Part shown: positions 17,727-25,186 of the stretch, in pieces | Numbering within the stretch: the first letter of the stretch is position 1 | Layout: every line of letters starts with the position of its first letter | Notes under the pieces: generated by a model | Databases searched by the model: none | The model's input: only the letters and a program-made list of their open reading frames with translations | What the model was told of the DNA's origin: nothing | Translations under genes and position numbers: made by a program | Origin: Ochrobactrum teleogrylli | GTDB taxonomy: Bacteria; Pseudomonadota; Alphaproteobacteria; Rhizobiales; Rhizobiaceae | NCBI RefSeq assembly: GCF_006376685.1 | Contig: NZ_VEWL01000003.1 | Coordinates: forward strand, 124,001-188,000 | DNA: 64,000 nucleotides | Direction: 5' to 3'

Positions 17727-18466
17727 GCCAGCCACAGCCGCATTATTCATCCGAACTGTTCACGCGGCTTCGCGCCGCGACCCTTGCCGACTGGAAGCCC
17801 TATATCGAGCATGACTTCGTGCGGGGATTGGGCGACGGCACGCTGCCGAAAGCCGCCTTCCTGCATTATCTGCGTCAGGATTATGTCTATCTGCACCACT
17901 ATGCCCGTGCTTTTGCGCTCGGCGTGGTCAAGGCCAACACATTGCAGGAAACCCGGCTCTGCGCCGATATCATGCACGGCCTTGCCCATATGGAACTGCC
18001 GCTGCATGTCAGCATCTGCGCCCGCGAGGGGATCAGCGAAGACGAGCTTTACGCGACCAAAGAAGAGCCGGAAAACCTCGCTTATACGCGCTATGTGCTC
18101 GACTGCGGGCAGGCCGGCGACTTCCTCGATCTTCTCACCGCGCTTGTGCCCTGCGCGCATGGCTATGGTGAAATCGGCCTCAACCTCGCCGTGACCGCCC
18201 TGCCCGGCACACCCTATCAGGAGTGGATCGACACCTATGCGGGGCCTGAATATCAGGACATGTGCCACACGGTCGGCAAGCTGTTCGATCAGGCCGCCAA
18301 AGACCGCATCGGCGACGACTTCGAGAAAAGCCCGCGTTGGCCAAGGCTCTGCCAGATTTTTGCAACCGCAAGCAGGCTCGAAGCCGATTTCTGGTCGATG
18401 GGGTTGAAAGCAGTTTCAGGAAAAGTGGGAACCGGTTTTCCGTCCGAAACTGCGTCAGCAAAATGA
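17723..18466 (+). CDS. tenA: Aminopyrimidine aminohydrolase (TenA, thiaminase II family)
   Basis: Deaminates aminopyrimidines from broken thiamine to HMP for salvage. The 247-residue all-helical protein shows FLHYLRQDYVYLHHYARAF (near 49), the catalytic-cysteine region ALVPCAHGYGEIG (near 135) and the C-terminal EADFWSMGL. The normal family end is close to EADFWSMGL; the last 17 residues (from KAVSG) come from a palindromic repeat at 18409-18457 that runs into the gene. The start overlaps the thiY stop. Confidence 0.9.
   Translation: MSQPQPHYSSELFTRLRAATLADWKPYIEHDFVRGLGDGTLPKAAFLHYLRQDYVYLHHYARAFALGVVKANTLQETRLCADIMHGLAHMELPLHVSICAREGISEDELYATKEEPENLAYTRYVLDCGQAGDFLDLLTALVPCAHGYGEIGLNLAVTALPGTPYQEWIDTYAGPEYQDMCHTVGKLFDQAAKDRIGDDFEKSPRWPRLCQIFATASRLEADFWSMGLKAVSGKVGTGFPSETASAK
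18409..18457. repeat. Small palindromic repeat, copy 2 (inside the 3' end of tenA)
   Basis: Outer arms CAGTTTC and GAAACTG around the core AAAGTGGGAACCGGTTTTC. It is translated as the C-terminal tail of TenA, so insertion seems to have replaced or extended the original end of the gene. Confidence 0.65.
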
Positions 18467-18480
18467 TGAAGGCGGCTTAG

Positions 18481-19257
18481 TTGGACGCCACGATTTCGAC
18501 TCGTTCCCGCACAAGGCGCATCGCCGACGGCTTGCTGTCGGCGGCAGTGGCGCTGGCCATCTGGCAAGCGGTGGTGAGCATCGGCCAGATGCCGCGCTTC
18601 ATCCTGCCCGGCCCGCTCGATGTGGTGCAGGCGCTGATCGGCAATGCCGGGCTGATTGCTGAGAACGCCGCCGCCACCATCGGCGAAGTGCTGGGCGGCC
18701 TTGTCCTCGGCAGTGCGGTCGGCATCGCCACCGCGATCTGCCTGATGATGTCGCCGCTGGCGCAGCGGCTTGTCATGCCCGCCATGGTATTCAGTCAGGC
18801 GATCCCGATCTTCGCACTCGCCCCCATTTTGACCTTGTGGCTCGGCTATGGTCCCGCATCGAAGATAGCGGTCACCGTGCTGATGATTTTCTTCCCCATC
18901 GTTTCGACCTTCTTCGACGGCATGCGGCGCACCGAAACGAGCCTGATCGACGCAGCGGAAATTCTGGGGGCCGGACGCATGGCGATCCTGTTTCGCATCC
19001 GCATCCCGTCCGCCTTTCCATCGCTGGCGTCGGGCCTCAGTCTTGCCGCCGTCTATGCGCCCATCGGCGCGGTGGTGGGCGAATGGGTCGGCGCATCGAA
19101 AGGTCTCGGCTATCTGATGCTGCTCGCCAATGGTCGCGCCAAGGTGGATCTGATGTTCGCCTGCTTGTTCGTGCTGGCGGCTTTCACCATGCTGCTGCAT
19201 GGCACGGTATCGCATTTCGCCCGCAAGCTCGCCGCATGGCCTAAAAAAGCCGCATAA
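18481..19257 (+). CDS. thiX: Thiamine-precursor ABC transporter, permease
   Basis: Inner-membrane subunit of the pyrimidine importer, 258 residues with about six hydrophobic segments and the coupling loop AAEILGAGRMAILFRIRIP (near 160). The start is TTG at 18481 with AAGGCGG upstream; no ATG is available in frame. It is the last gene of the operon and is followed at once by a terminator. No ATPase gene (thiZ) follows, which is unusual. Confidence 0.87.
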   Translation: MDATISTRSRTRRIADGLLSAAVALAIWQAVVSIGQMPRFILPGPLDVVQALIGNAGLIAENAAATIGEVLGGLVLGSAVGIATAICLMMSPLAQRLVMPAMVFSQAIPIFALAPILTLWLGYGPASKIAVTVLMIFFPIVSTFFDGMRRTETSLIDAAEILGAGRMAILFRIRIPSAFPSLASGLSLAAVYAPIGAVVGEWVGASKGLGYLMLLANGRAKVDLMFACLFVLAAFTMLLHGTVSHFARKLAAWPKKAA

Positions 19258-19258
19258 A

Positions 19259-19287
19259 AAAACCGGCGGGGGAACCGCCGGTTTTCG
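19259..19287 (+). terminator. Terminator of the thi operon
   Basis: A 9-bp stem (AACCGGCGG with CCGCCGGTT, 19261-19283) with an A-run before and TTTT after it, directly behind the thiX stop. Confidence 0.8.
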
Positions 19288-19320
19288 CATTCTCTCAGAC
19301 CGCTAAAGCTTTTGTTTTTA

Positions 19321-19367
19321 CGCATGTCTTTATCCCGAAACCGGTTCCCACTTTCGGGAGACATGCT
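19321..19367. repeat. Small palindromic repeat, copy 3 (between thiX and an aldehyde dehydrogenase gene)
   Basis: Arms GCATGTCT and AGACATGC around CCCGAAACCGGTTCCCACTTTCGGG. It lies between two convergent genes, ending four bases before the dehydrogenase stop codon. Confidence 0.6.
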
Positions 19368-19370
19368 TCA

Positions 19371-20804
19371 TCAGGCCAGCGTATAGGCCGTCTTGACCGT
19401 CGTGTAGAACTCGGCGGCATAGCGGCCCTGCTCCCGCGGACCGTAGCTCGAACCCTTGCGCCCGCCGAATGGCACGTGGAAATCGACGCCGGCGGTGGGC
19501 AGATTGACCATCACCATGCCCGCTTCCGAATTGCGCTTGAAATGGGTCGCATATTTCAGACTCGTCGTGCAGATGCCCGACGACAGACCGAAGTTCGTAT
19601 CGTTGGCGGTGGCAAGCGCTTCTTCATAATCCTTGACGCGGATGACCGAAGCGACCGGGCCAAAGATTTCCTCGCGGCTGATGCGCATCTGGTTGGTGGC
19701 CTCGGTGAAGAGCGCTGGCTGGAGATAGAAGCCCGGCGTTTCGCGGTTGAGGCGTTCGCCGCCAAAGGCAAGCTTCGCGCCTTCCTTGCGGCCGATCTCG
19801 ATATAATCCATGTCCTGCTGAAGCTGGCTTTCATCCACGACCGGGCCGATATGCGTGCCCTGCTTCAGGGCATTATCGACCACGACGCCCTTCAGCCTTT
19901 CGATGGCGGCGGCAACGAACTTGTCGTGGATGCCTTCCGTCACGATGATGCGCGAGGATGCCGTGCAGCGCTGGCCGGTCGAGAAGAAGGCTGAATTGAC
20001 GACGGATTCGACCGCGACATTGAGATCGGCATCATCCAGAACAACGACCGGGTTCTTGCCGCCCATTTCCAGCTGGAAACGGCGGTTATGCTCGATGGAG
20101 GCGGCAGCAACGCGCTTGCCCGTGCCGGTCGAGCCGGTGAAGGTCACGGCCTGAACATCGGCGCTGTCCAGAATGGTCTGACCGACAACCGAGCCCTTGC
20201 CCATGACGAGGTTGAGAACGCCCTTCGGCAGTCCGGCGCGGTGCAGGATATCAACAATCGCCCAGGAGCAGCCCGGCACGAGGTCGGCTGGCTTGAAAAC
20301 AATGGTGTTGCCATAGCAGAGCGCGGGCGCAATCTTCCAGGTCGGAATGGCGATCGGAAAATTCCACGGCGTGATGATGCCGACGACGCCGACCGGTTCA
20401 CGGGTGACTTCAACGCCGATGCCCGGACGCGCCGAAGGCAGCGTTTCACCGGCAAGGCGCAAGGCTTCGCCTGCGAAGAAATCGAAGATCTGGCTGGCGC
20501 GGATGGTCTCACCAATGCCTTCGGCCAGCGTCTTGCCCTCTTCGCGCGACAGGAGACGGCCAAGCTCGTCCTTGCGCGCCAGAATTTCGTCGGCAGCCTT
20601 ACGCAAAATTGCGTGGCGCTCCAGAATGCCGGAACGCGACCAGGCCGGGAAAGCGGCCTTTGCAGCGGCAATCGCAGCTTTGGTGTCGTCGGCGGTGGCG
20701 CGGGCATAGGTGCCCACCACATCGTTGGTGTCGGACGGATTGATATTGGCAATGCCGTCGCCGCCAACCCACTCGCCAGCGATCAGATTCTGATGAATTG
20801 TCAT
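19371..20804 (-). CDS. NAD(P)-dependent aldehyde dehydrogenase, probable alpha-ketoglutaric semialdehyde dehydrogenase
   Basis: Oxidises an aldehyde to an acid. The 477-residue protein has the ALDH motifs in order: ITPWNFPIAIPTWK (near 145), FTGSTGTGKRV (near 220), catalytic glutamate in LEMGGKNPVV (near 248) and the catalytic cysteine in STGQRCTASSR (near 282). The end, GGRKGSSYGPREQGRYA, is like that of KGSADH/YcbD enzymes of sugar-acid breakdown, so 2,5-dioxovalerate is the best guess for substrate; succinate semialdehyde is an alternative. The ATG at 20804 has GGGAGAG upstream. A LacI-type palindrome CAAGCGCTTG lies 90 bases ahead of the start. Confidence 0.82.
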   Translation of the reverse strand: MTIHQNLIAGEWVGGDGIANINPSDTNDVVGTYARATADDTKAAIAAAKAAFPAWSRSGILERHAILRKAADEILARKDELGRLLSREEGKTLAEGIGETIRASQIFDFFAGEALRLAGETLPSARPGIGVEVTREPVGVVGIITPWNFPIAIPTWKIAPALCYGNTIVFKPADLVPGCSWAIVDILHRAGLPKGVLNLVMGKGSVVGQTILDSADVQAVTFTGSTGTGKRVAAASIEHNRRFQLEMGGKNPVVVLDDADLNVAVESVVNSAFFSTGQRCTASSRIIVTEGIHDKFVAAAIERLKGVVVDNALKQGTHIGPVVDESQLQQDMDYIEIGRKEGAKLAFGGERLNRETPGFYLQPALFTEATNQMRISREEIFGPVASVIRVKDYEEALATANDTNFGLSSGICTTSLKYATHFKRNSEAGMVMVNLPTAGVDFHVPFGGRKGSSYGPREQGRYAAEFYTTVKTAYTLA

Positions 20805-20893
20805 GTAACTCTCCCGTGAATTCCCGATATCGGCCGTGCGGCACTGATATATCTGACCTTCATTCGCGCAGCGAACAGGCGAATGCAAGGGCG

Positions 20894-20903
20894 CAAGCGC
20901 TTG
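20894..20903. promoter_or_regulatory. LacI-type palindrome CAAGCGCTTG upstream of the aldehyde dehydrogenase gene
   Basis: A perfect 10-bp palindrome with a central CG, the usual form of LacI/GalR-family operators. It sits 90 bp upstream of the minus-strand start at 20804. A LacI-family gene lies about 5 kb away at 25187-26209, but no direct link is shown. Confidence 0.4.
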
Positions 20904-21006
20904 TAACAGAAAAATTGAAAAGTATTACTTTTAAAATTCAGAAATTCGAAAACTTGCAAAATTGCCACACCCCGCCCCTTGCAGACCAGAAATTGCATTT
21001 TGGGCC

Positions 21007-21034
21007 TTGGCAAATGGGTTTGCTCATTTATTGT
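21007..21034 (+). promoter_or_regulatory. Candidate promoter for the leader RNA before the ABC exporter
   Basis: TTGGCA (21007-21012), 16-bp spacer and TATTGT (21029-21034). It would start transcription near 21041, exactly where the first strong hairpin arm begins. Confidence 0.45.
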
Positions 21035-21040
21035 GCAACC

Positions 21041-21240
21041 ATCTGAAACACTGGCAGGAGGTATGAGATGCGTGTCCATTACCCGTTCCCAATGGTGCCC
21101 AGTGTTTTCGCGGGCGCTTCTAACCGCTAGGTCCGCGGCCCACCCGGCAGGCTGACCTGTCCGCTCCTTCGGAGCATCTTTCCAAACCATCGCTGTTCGC
21201 GGCTCCTCCGGGTGCCGATCGTTTTGTTTTTCTCAATCAA
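21041..21240 (+). ncRNA. Structured leader or small RNA upstream of the ABC exporter gene
   Basis: About 200 nt without a normal gene but with strong structure: a 10-bp pairing (GAAACACTGG at 21045 with CCAGTGTTTTC at 21099), CCATT/AATGG inside it, GGCAGG...CCTGTCC and GCTCC-TTC-GGAGC hairpins, a possible long-range pairing AGATGC/GCATCT (21066 with 21174), and a GC-rich element with GTTTTGTTTTT behind it. The first stem contains an ideal ribosome site and a 20-codon ORF. It ends about 35 bases before the exporter start. Family not recognised; it does not show the core motifs of SRP RNA, tmRNA or RNase P RNA. Confidence 0.45.
21068..21130 (+). CDS. Candidate 20-residue leader peptide
   Basis: ATG at 21068 stands six bases after a perfect AGGAGG and opens a 20-codon ORF (begins MRVHYPFPMV, ends GASNR, then TAG). 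A second ATG at 21063 in another frame gives a 30-codon ORF with only one base between it and the ribosome site, so it is less likely. The strength of the site next to foldable RNA suggests a translated leader that could control the exporter gene. No codon bias toward one amino acid is obvious, apart from three prolines in the first half. Confidence 0.35.
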   Translation: MRVHYPFPMVPSVFAGASNR

Positions 21241-21275
21241 GGGCCAGTTTCTGCGCGCGAGCACAGGCTGGTAAT

Positions 21276-23084
21276 ATGGATATGACTCGGTTTCGTCTCG
21301 ATTTCCGGGGGCCTGCGTTCCGCAATGTCCTCGGCTACACTTTCAGCCATTGGCGAAGTCAGCCCTTGCGGCTGGCGCTGATGATAATCGGCATGCTGCT
21401 TGCAACAGCCGCAGATGTCTTGACCCCGCTCTATTCCGGACGGCTGGTGGATGCGCTTTCGCTAAGCGGCGACAGCGCCTGGAACAGTGCAATCGAAGCA
21501 CTGGTGATCTTGCTTGCACTCGGCGCGCTGGCGCTGATCACCCGCCAGCTGACCTTCTATGTCATCACCGACTTTACCTTGAAGATCATGAGCGACATGG
21601 CGGCAAGTTCGTTCCACAAGTTGCAGCGGTTTTCGACCGACTGGCACGCCAATGCCTTTGCCGGATCGACGGTGCGCAAGGTTTCGCGTGCCATGTGGGC
21701 GCTCGATCTGCTCAATGACACGCTGATCATCGCCTTGCTACCATCCTTGCTGATGCTGCTTGGCTCCGTTGCGTTGCTGTCGTGGTATTGGCCGTTGATG
21801 GGCTTGCTGGTTGCAATCGGCTCTGTGCTATTCATCGTCTGCACGATTGTGATTTCGCTCGGCTTCGTTGCGCCTGCCGCAACATTGGCCAATAGCTGGG
21901 ACACGCGCATGGGTGGCTCGCTGGCCGATGCCATCTCCTGCAACGCTGTCGTGAAGGCATTCGGCGCGGAAAGCCGCGAAGATGTTCGTCTTTCGAAGGT
22001 CGTTACCAAGTGGCGCAGTCGCACGCGCCGCACGTGGCTGATCGGCACGCTGAATGGCTTCATTCAGGGCGCGAACCTTCTGGTTATGCGCGGCGTTGTT
22101 ATTGCCTTTGCGCTCTATCTGTGGAGCCAGGGCAAGGCCACTGCAGGCGATATCACCTTCGTTCTGACGGCATTCTTCATGCTACAGGGCTATCTGCGCG
22201 ATGTCGGCATGCATATCCGCAACCTGCAACGGTCGGTCAACGACATGGAGGAACTGGTCGAGATCGAAGCACAGCCCTATGGCATTGCCGACAGGTCTGG
22301 CGCGCCCGCCATCAGGATCGGCGCGGGCGAGATCACCTTCGATCACGTCACCTTCCATTATGGCAACCATGAAGCCGCGCTTTACCGCGACTTCTCGGTC
22401 AAGATCGATGCGGGCGAGCGGGTTGGCCTTGTCGGCCATTCCGGCTCCGGCAAGACCACTTTCGTGAAGCTCATCCAGCGGCTTTACGACGTTAATGACG
22501 GCGCCATCCGCATTGACGGCCAGACCATCGCCGACGTGACACAGGCGTCACTGCGCTCGCAGATCGCCATCGTGCAGCAGGAGCCGATCCTGTTTCACCG
22601 CACGCTGGCCGAGAACATCGCCTATGCCCGCCCCGGCGCAACACAAGCCGAGATCGAGGAAGCGGCACGCCTTGCCAGCGCGCATGACTTCATCATGCGG
22701 CTGCCGAAGGGCTATGCGACACTGGTGGGTGAGCGCGGCGTAAAATTGTCGGGCGGCGAACGCCAGCGCGTGGCCATCGCCCGGGCGTTTCTCGCCAATG
22801 CGCCGGTTCTGATCCTCGACGAGGCAACGTCCAGCCTCGATTCGGAATCGGAAGTGCTGATCCAGCAGGCGATGGAACGCCTGATGGTCGGGCGCACCAC
22901 GCTCGTCATCGCGCACCGGCTTTCGACGGTGCGCGCACTCGACCGGCTGCTGGTCTTCGACAAGGGTCGCATCATCGAGGAAGGCGACCACGACGCGTTG
23001 ATCCGGAAGCCGGGCGGGATCTATCGCCGCCTGTTCGAACGGCAGGCGCTGGAACTAACCAAGGGGCTTGAGGACGTCATTTAA
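21276..23084 (+). CDS. ABC exporter, fused membrane and ATPase half-transporter
   Basis: A 602-residue type I exporter that would work as a homodimer. Six membrane helices occupy about residues 25-320, and the ATPase domain follows with Walker A GHSGSGKTT (near 388), Q-loop VQQEPILFH, signature LSGGERQRVAIARAFL (near 490), Walker B VLILDEATSSLDSE and switch histidine IAHRLST. The family includes lipid A, drug and peptide exporters; the cargo cannot be told. It is not NdvA by its N-terminus. The ATG at 21276 has only a weak ribosome site (AGGCTGG), fitting translation or transcription control by the upstream leader. Confidence 0.85.
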   Translation: MDMTRFRLDFRGPAFRNVLGYTFSHWRSQPLRLALMIIGMLLATAADVLTPLYSGRLVDALSLSGDSAWNSAIEALVILLALGALALITRQLTFYVITDFTLKIMSDMAASSFHKLQRFSTDWHANAFAGSTVRKVSRAMWALDLLNDTLIIALLPSLLMLLGSVALLSWYWPLMGLLVAIGSVLFIVCTIVISLGFVAPAATLANSWDTRMGGSLADAISCNAVVKAFGAESREDVRLSKVVTKWRSRTRRTWLIGTLNGFIQGANLLVMRGVVIAFALYLWSQGKATAGDITFVLTAFFMLQGYLRDVGMHIRNLQRSVNDMEELVEIEAQPYGIADRSGAPAIRIGAGEITFDHVTFHYGNHEAALYRDFSVKIDAGERVGLVGHSGSGKTTFVKLIQRLYDVNDGAIRIDGQTIADVTQASLRSQIAIVQQEPILFHRTLAENIAYARPGATQAEIEEAARLASAHDFIMRLPKGYATLVGERGVKLSGGERQRVAIARAFLANAPVLILDEATSSLDSESEVLIQQAMERLMVGRTTLVIAHRLSTVRALDRLLVFDKGRIIEEGDHDALIRKPGGIYRRLFERQALELTKGLEDVI

Positions 23085-23109
23085 ACGACGATTATCGTCA
23101 GCACTTGAA

Positions 23110-23145
23110 GAATAGGGCCGGGAGCAATTCCGGCCCTATTTTTAT
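23110..23145 (+). terminator. Terminator of the ABC exporter gene
   Basis: An 11-bp stem (AATAGGGCCGG with CCGGCCCTATT) followed by TTTTTATT, 26 bases after the stop codon. Confidence 0.9.
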
Positions 23146-23220
23146 TGGGCTTTTTCCATTCATTGTGCGTTCAGATCACGTCCGGTATCACCCGCCGCTC
23201 AACCGTGGCTTGACATTTCC

Positions 23221-23238
23221 ATGACAGAAATGTGACAC
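23221..23238 (+). promoter_or_regulatory. Candidate PhoB (PHO) box upstream of the sulfatase-family gene
   Basis: ATGACAG-AAAT-GTGACAC: two 7-bp direct repeats separated by 4 bp, 11-bp period. The first repeat is a perfect reverse complement of the PhoB half-site CTGTCAT and the second matches at five of seven positions. It lies 38 bp before the start at 23276, next to a TTGACA (23210-23215). Confidence 0.4.
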
Positions 23239-23275
23239 GAAATTTCTCACAGGAAGAAATGGTAGCGAGTAAGGC

Positions 23276-25183
23276 ATGTCTGGAGTAGTGGAAAACGCGG
23301 GCGAACGTCGCTGGAGCGATGCTGCCATTTTCGGCGCTTCGCATGTTTCCTGGCCTGTGCGTGTTGCCTGGGTTGCTCTTGCTTCCATTGTTCTGTCCGT
23401 TCTTCTGGTTTTCTCCGTTGAATGGATTTTTCGCGGTTCTTTTGCCGAAACGATTGCGTTTTTCCGCACGCCGCACAAGCCTGCATGGACGACGGTTGCC
23501 TTCTTCGTTGTGGTGCTGACCGCCAGCGACGCGATTTTCGGGCGCATCCATTACGGGCTTTTCGTGGTGGGGCCGCTGGCGCTGATCGCCGCCGCCACTG
23601 CGCGGGAGAAAAGCCTTTATCTCGGCGACCCGCTTTATCCGAGCGATTTTCTCTATGCCCGCCAGATCGTCGATCTGCTGCCGCTTCTGGTGCGTGAACG
23701 CCCGTGGAGCGCTGTCGGCATCGCCCTTCTCCTGCTTGCCAGCGCAGCACTTTTGATTGCCGCGAGCCTTTTCTGGTGGCGTCGTTTCGACCGCATTCCG
23801 TGGAAAGGCCGCGTGCTTCGTCTGGCCTTCGCGCTGCCGCTGCTGGCGTGGTTCGCCTTCATTTCCGATTATTCCAGCTTTTCGCTGGCGCGTGACCGTC
23901 TGCGCGTTCTGCCCATCATGTGGGATCAGAAGGAAAATTACGCGCATAATGGTTTCACCATGGCCTTCATCCTGAATGTGCCGATGGCAACCGTGTTTGC
24001 GCCGGAAGGCTATTCGCCGGAAGCAATTGCCTCGATCGAGCCGCCCGCGCAGCTCATTCCCGCAGCACTTGAAACCGGCAAACCCGACGTCATCATGATC
24101 ATGAGCGAGTCCTTCTGGGACCCGACCCGCCTGCCGGGCGTGGCGTTCAGTGCTGATCCGATCCCGACCGTGCGCGCTGAACAATCCGGCCATGTGTTCT
24201 CGCCGGAATTTGGCGGCATGACCGCCAATGTCGAGTTCGAAGCGCTGACCGGTTTTTCCAAGGCATTCCTGCCTTCCGGCAGCATTCCCTATCAGCAATA
24301 TGTCCGGCGTCCGCTGCCTTCGCTCGCGAGCTTCTTCAAGGAACAGGGCTATGCAACCCGGGCGATCCACCCCTATCGCCAGTGGTTCTGGAACCGCGGT
24401 CCCGTCTATGAAAATATGGGCTTTGACAAGTTCATGTCCGAAGAAAACATGCCACCTCTGGAAAAGCGCGGCATGCTCGCCTCGGACGATGCGCTGACCA
24501 GCGAGATCATTCGCGAGGCGGATGCGCAGGAAGACCCGTTCTTCTTCTTTGCTGTTTCGCTGCAAGGCCACGGTCCCTATGAGGCCAACCGCTATCCGGA
24601 TTCGAAGCTCGACGTGCAGGCCGACGCCAGCGACGCTGTGCGCCAGTCGATCCGCACCTATTCACAAGGCGCGATGGATGCCGACGCCAGCCTCGCACGT
24701 CTGATGGACTGGGCGTCAAAGCGCGAACGCGAGACCATTCTTGTATTCTTCGGCGATCACCTGCCGCCGCTCGGGCCCGTCTATACGGAAACCGGCTTCA
24801 TGCAGGAACGTGTTGCAAGCCGCATCGCGCCTGCTCGCGACATGCTTCTCCAGCATGAAACGCCGCTGGTGCTGTGGTCGAACAAGCGCGGCGCGGAACG
24901 CGGTACGGGCACGATCAGCCCGGCATTCCTGCCAATGCAGATACTCGAAATGGCCGGGATGCAGCATCCCTATTACACCGGTTTCCTGCGCCAGCTGCAT
25001 GACCAGTATCGCGTCGTCGATGCGCATGCCGTGTTCGATAGCGGTGAAAATGCCGATGAAGGCTGGCAACAGCGCCCGCCTTTTGCGCCCCTGCTGCGCG
25101 ATTACCAGATGCTGCAATATGACATGATCTTCGGCAGCAGTTACGCGCGAGACCGGTTTTTCCCCGTGCCATCCCAAAGCTGA
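23276..25183 (+). CDS. LTA-synthase-like sulfatase/phosphoglycerol transferase family membrane protein
   Basis: A 635-residue inner-membrane protein with about five helices in the first 200 residues and a large periplasmic alkaline-phosphatase-fold domain. Metal and nucleophile motifs are visible: MIMSESFWDP (near 278), GGMTANVEFEALTGF with the candidate nucleophile threonine (near 321), SLQGHGPYE, and FGDHLPP (near 493). Proteins of this type transfer phosphoglycerol or phosphoethanolamine to glycans or lipids; in a Gram-negative the target could be a periplasmic glucan. The ATG at 23276 follows AAGGC and is close to a PHO-box-like element. Confidence 0.8.
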   Translation: MSGVVENAGERRWSDAAIFGASHVSWPVRVAWVALASIVLSVLLVFSVEWIFRGSFAETIAFFRTPHKPAWTTVAFFVVVLTASDAIFGRIHYGLFVVGPLALIAAATAREKSLYLGDPLYPSDFLYARQIVDLLPLLVRERPWSAVGIALLLLASAALLIAASLFWWRRFDRIPWKGRVLRLAFALPLLAWFAFISDYSSFSLARDRLRVLPIMWDQKENYAHNGFTMAFILNVPMATVFAPEGYSPEAIASIEPPAQLIPAALETGKPDVIMIMSESFWDPTRLPGVAFSADPIPTVRAEQSGHVFSPEFGGMTANVEFEALTGFSKAFLPSGSIPYQQYVRRPLPSLASFFKEQGYATRAIHPYRQWFWNRGPVYENMGFDKFMSEENMPPLEKRGMLASDDALTSEIIREADAQEDPFFFFAVSLQGHGPYEANRYPDSKLDVQADASDAVRQSIRTYSQGAMDADASLARLMDWASKRERETILVFFGDHLPPLGPVYTETGFMQERVASRIAPARDMLLQHETPLVLWSNKRGAERGTGTISPAFLPMQILEMAGMQHPYYTGFLRQLHDQYRVVDAHAVFDSGENADEGWQQRPPFAPLLRDYQMLQYDMIFGSSYARDRFFPVPSQS

Positions 25184-25186
25184 AAG

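Noticed and set aside
21041-21240. SRP RNA, tmRNA or RNase P RNA
   Set aside because: Core signatures (GGAAGGAAGCAGCC-type loop, tag frame, GAGGAAAGTCC) are missing on both strands; a 6S-like RNA is not excluded and is listed as an alternative in the findings.
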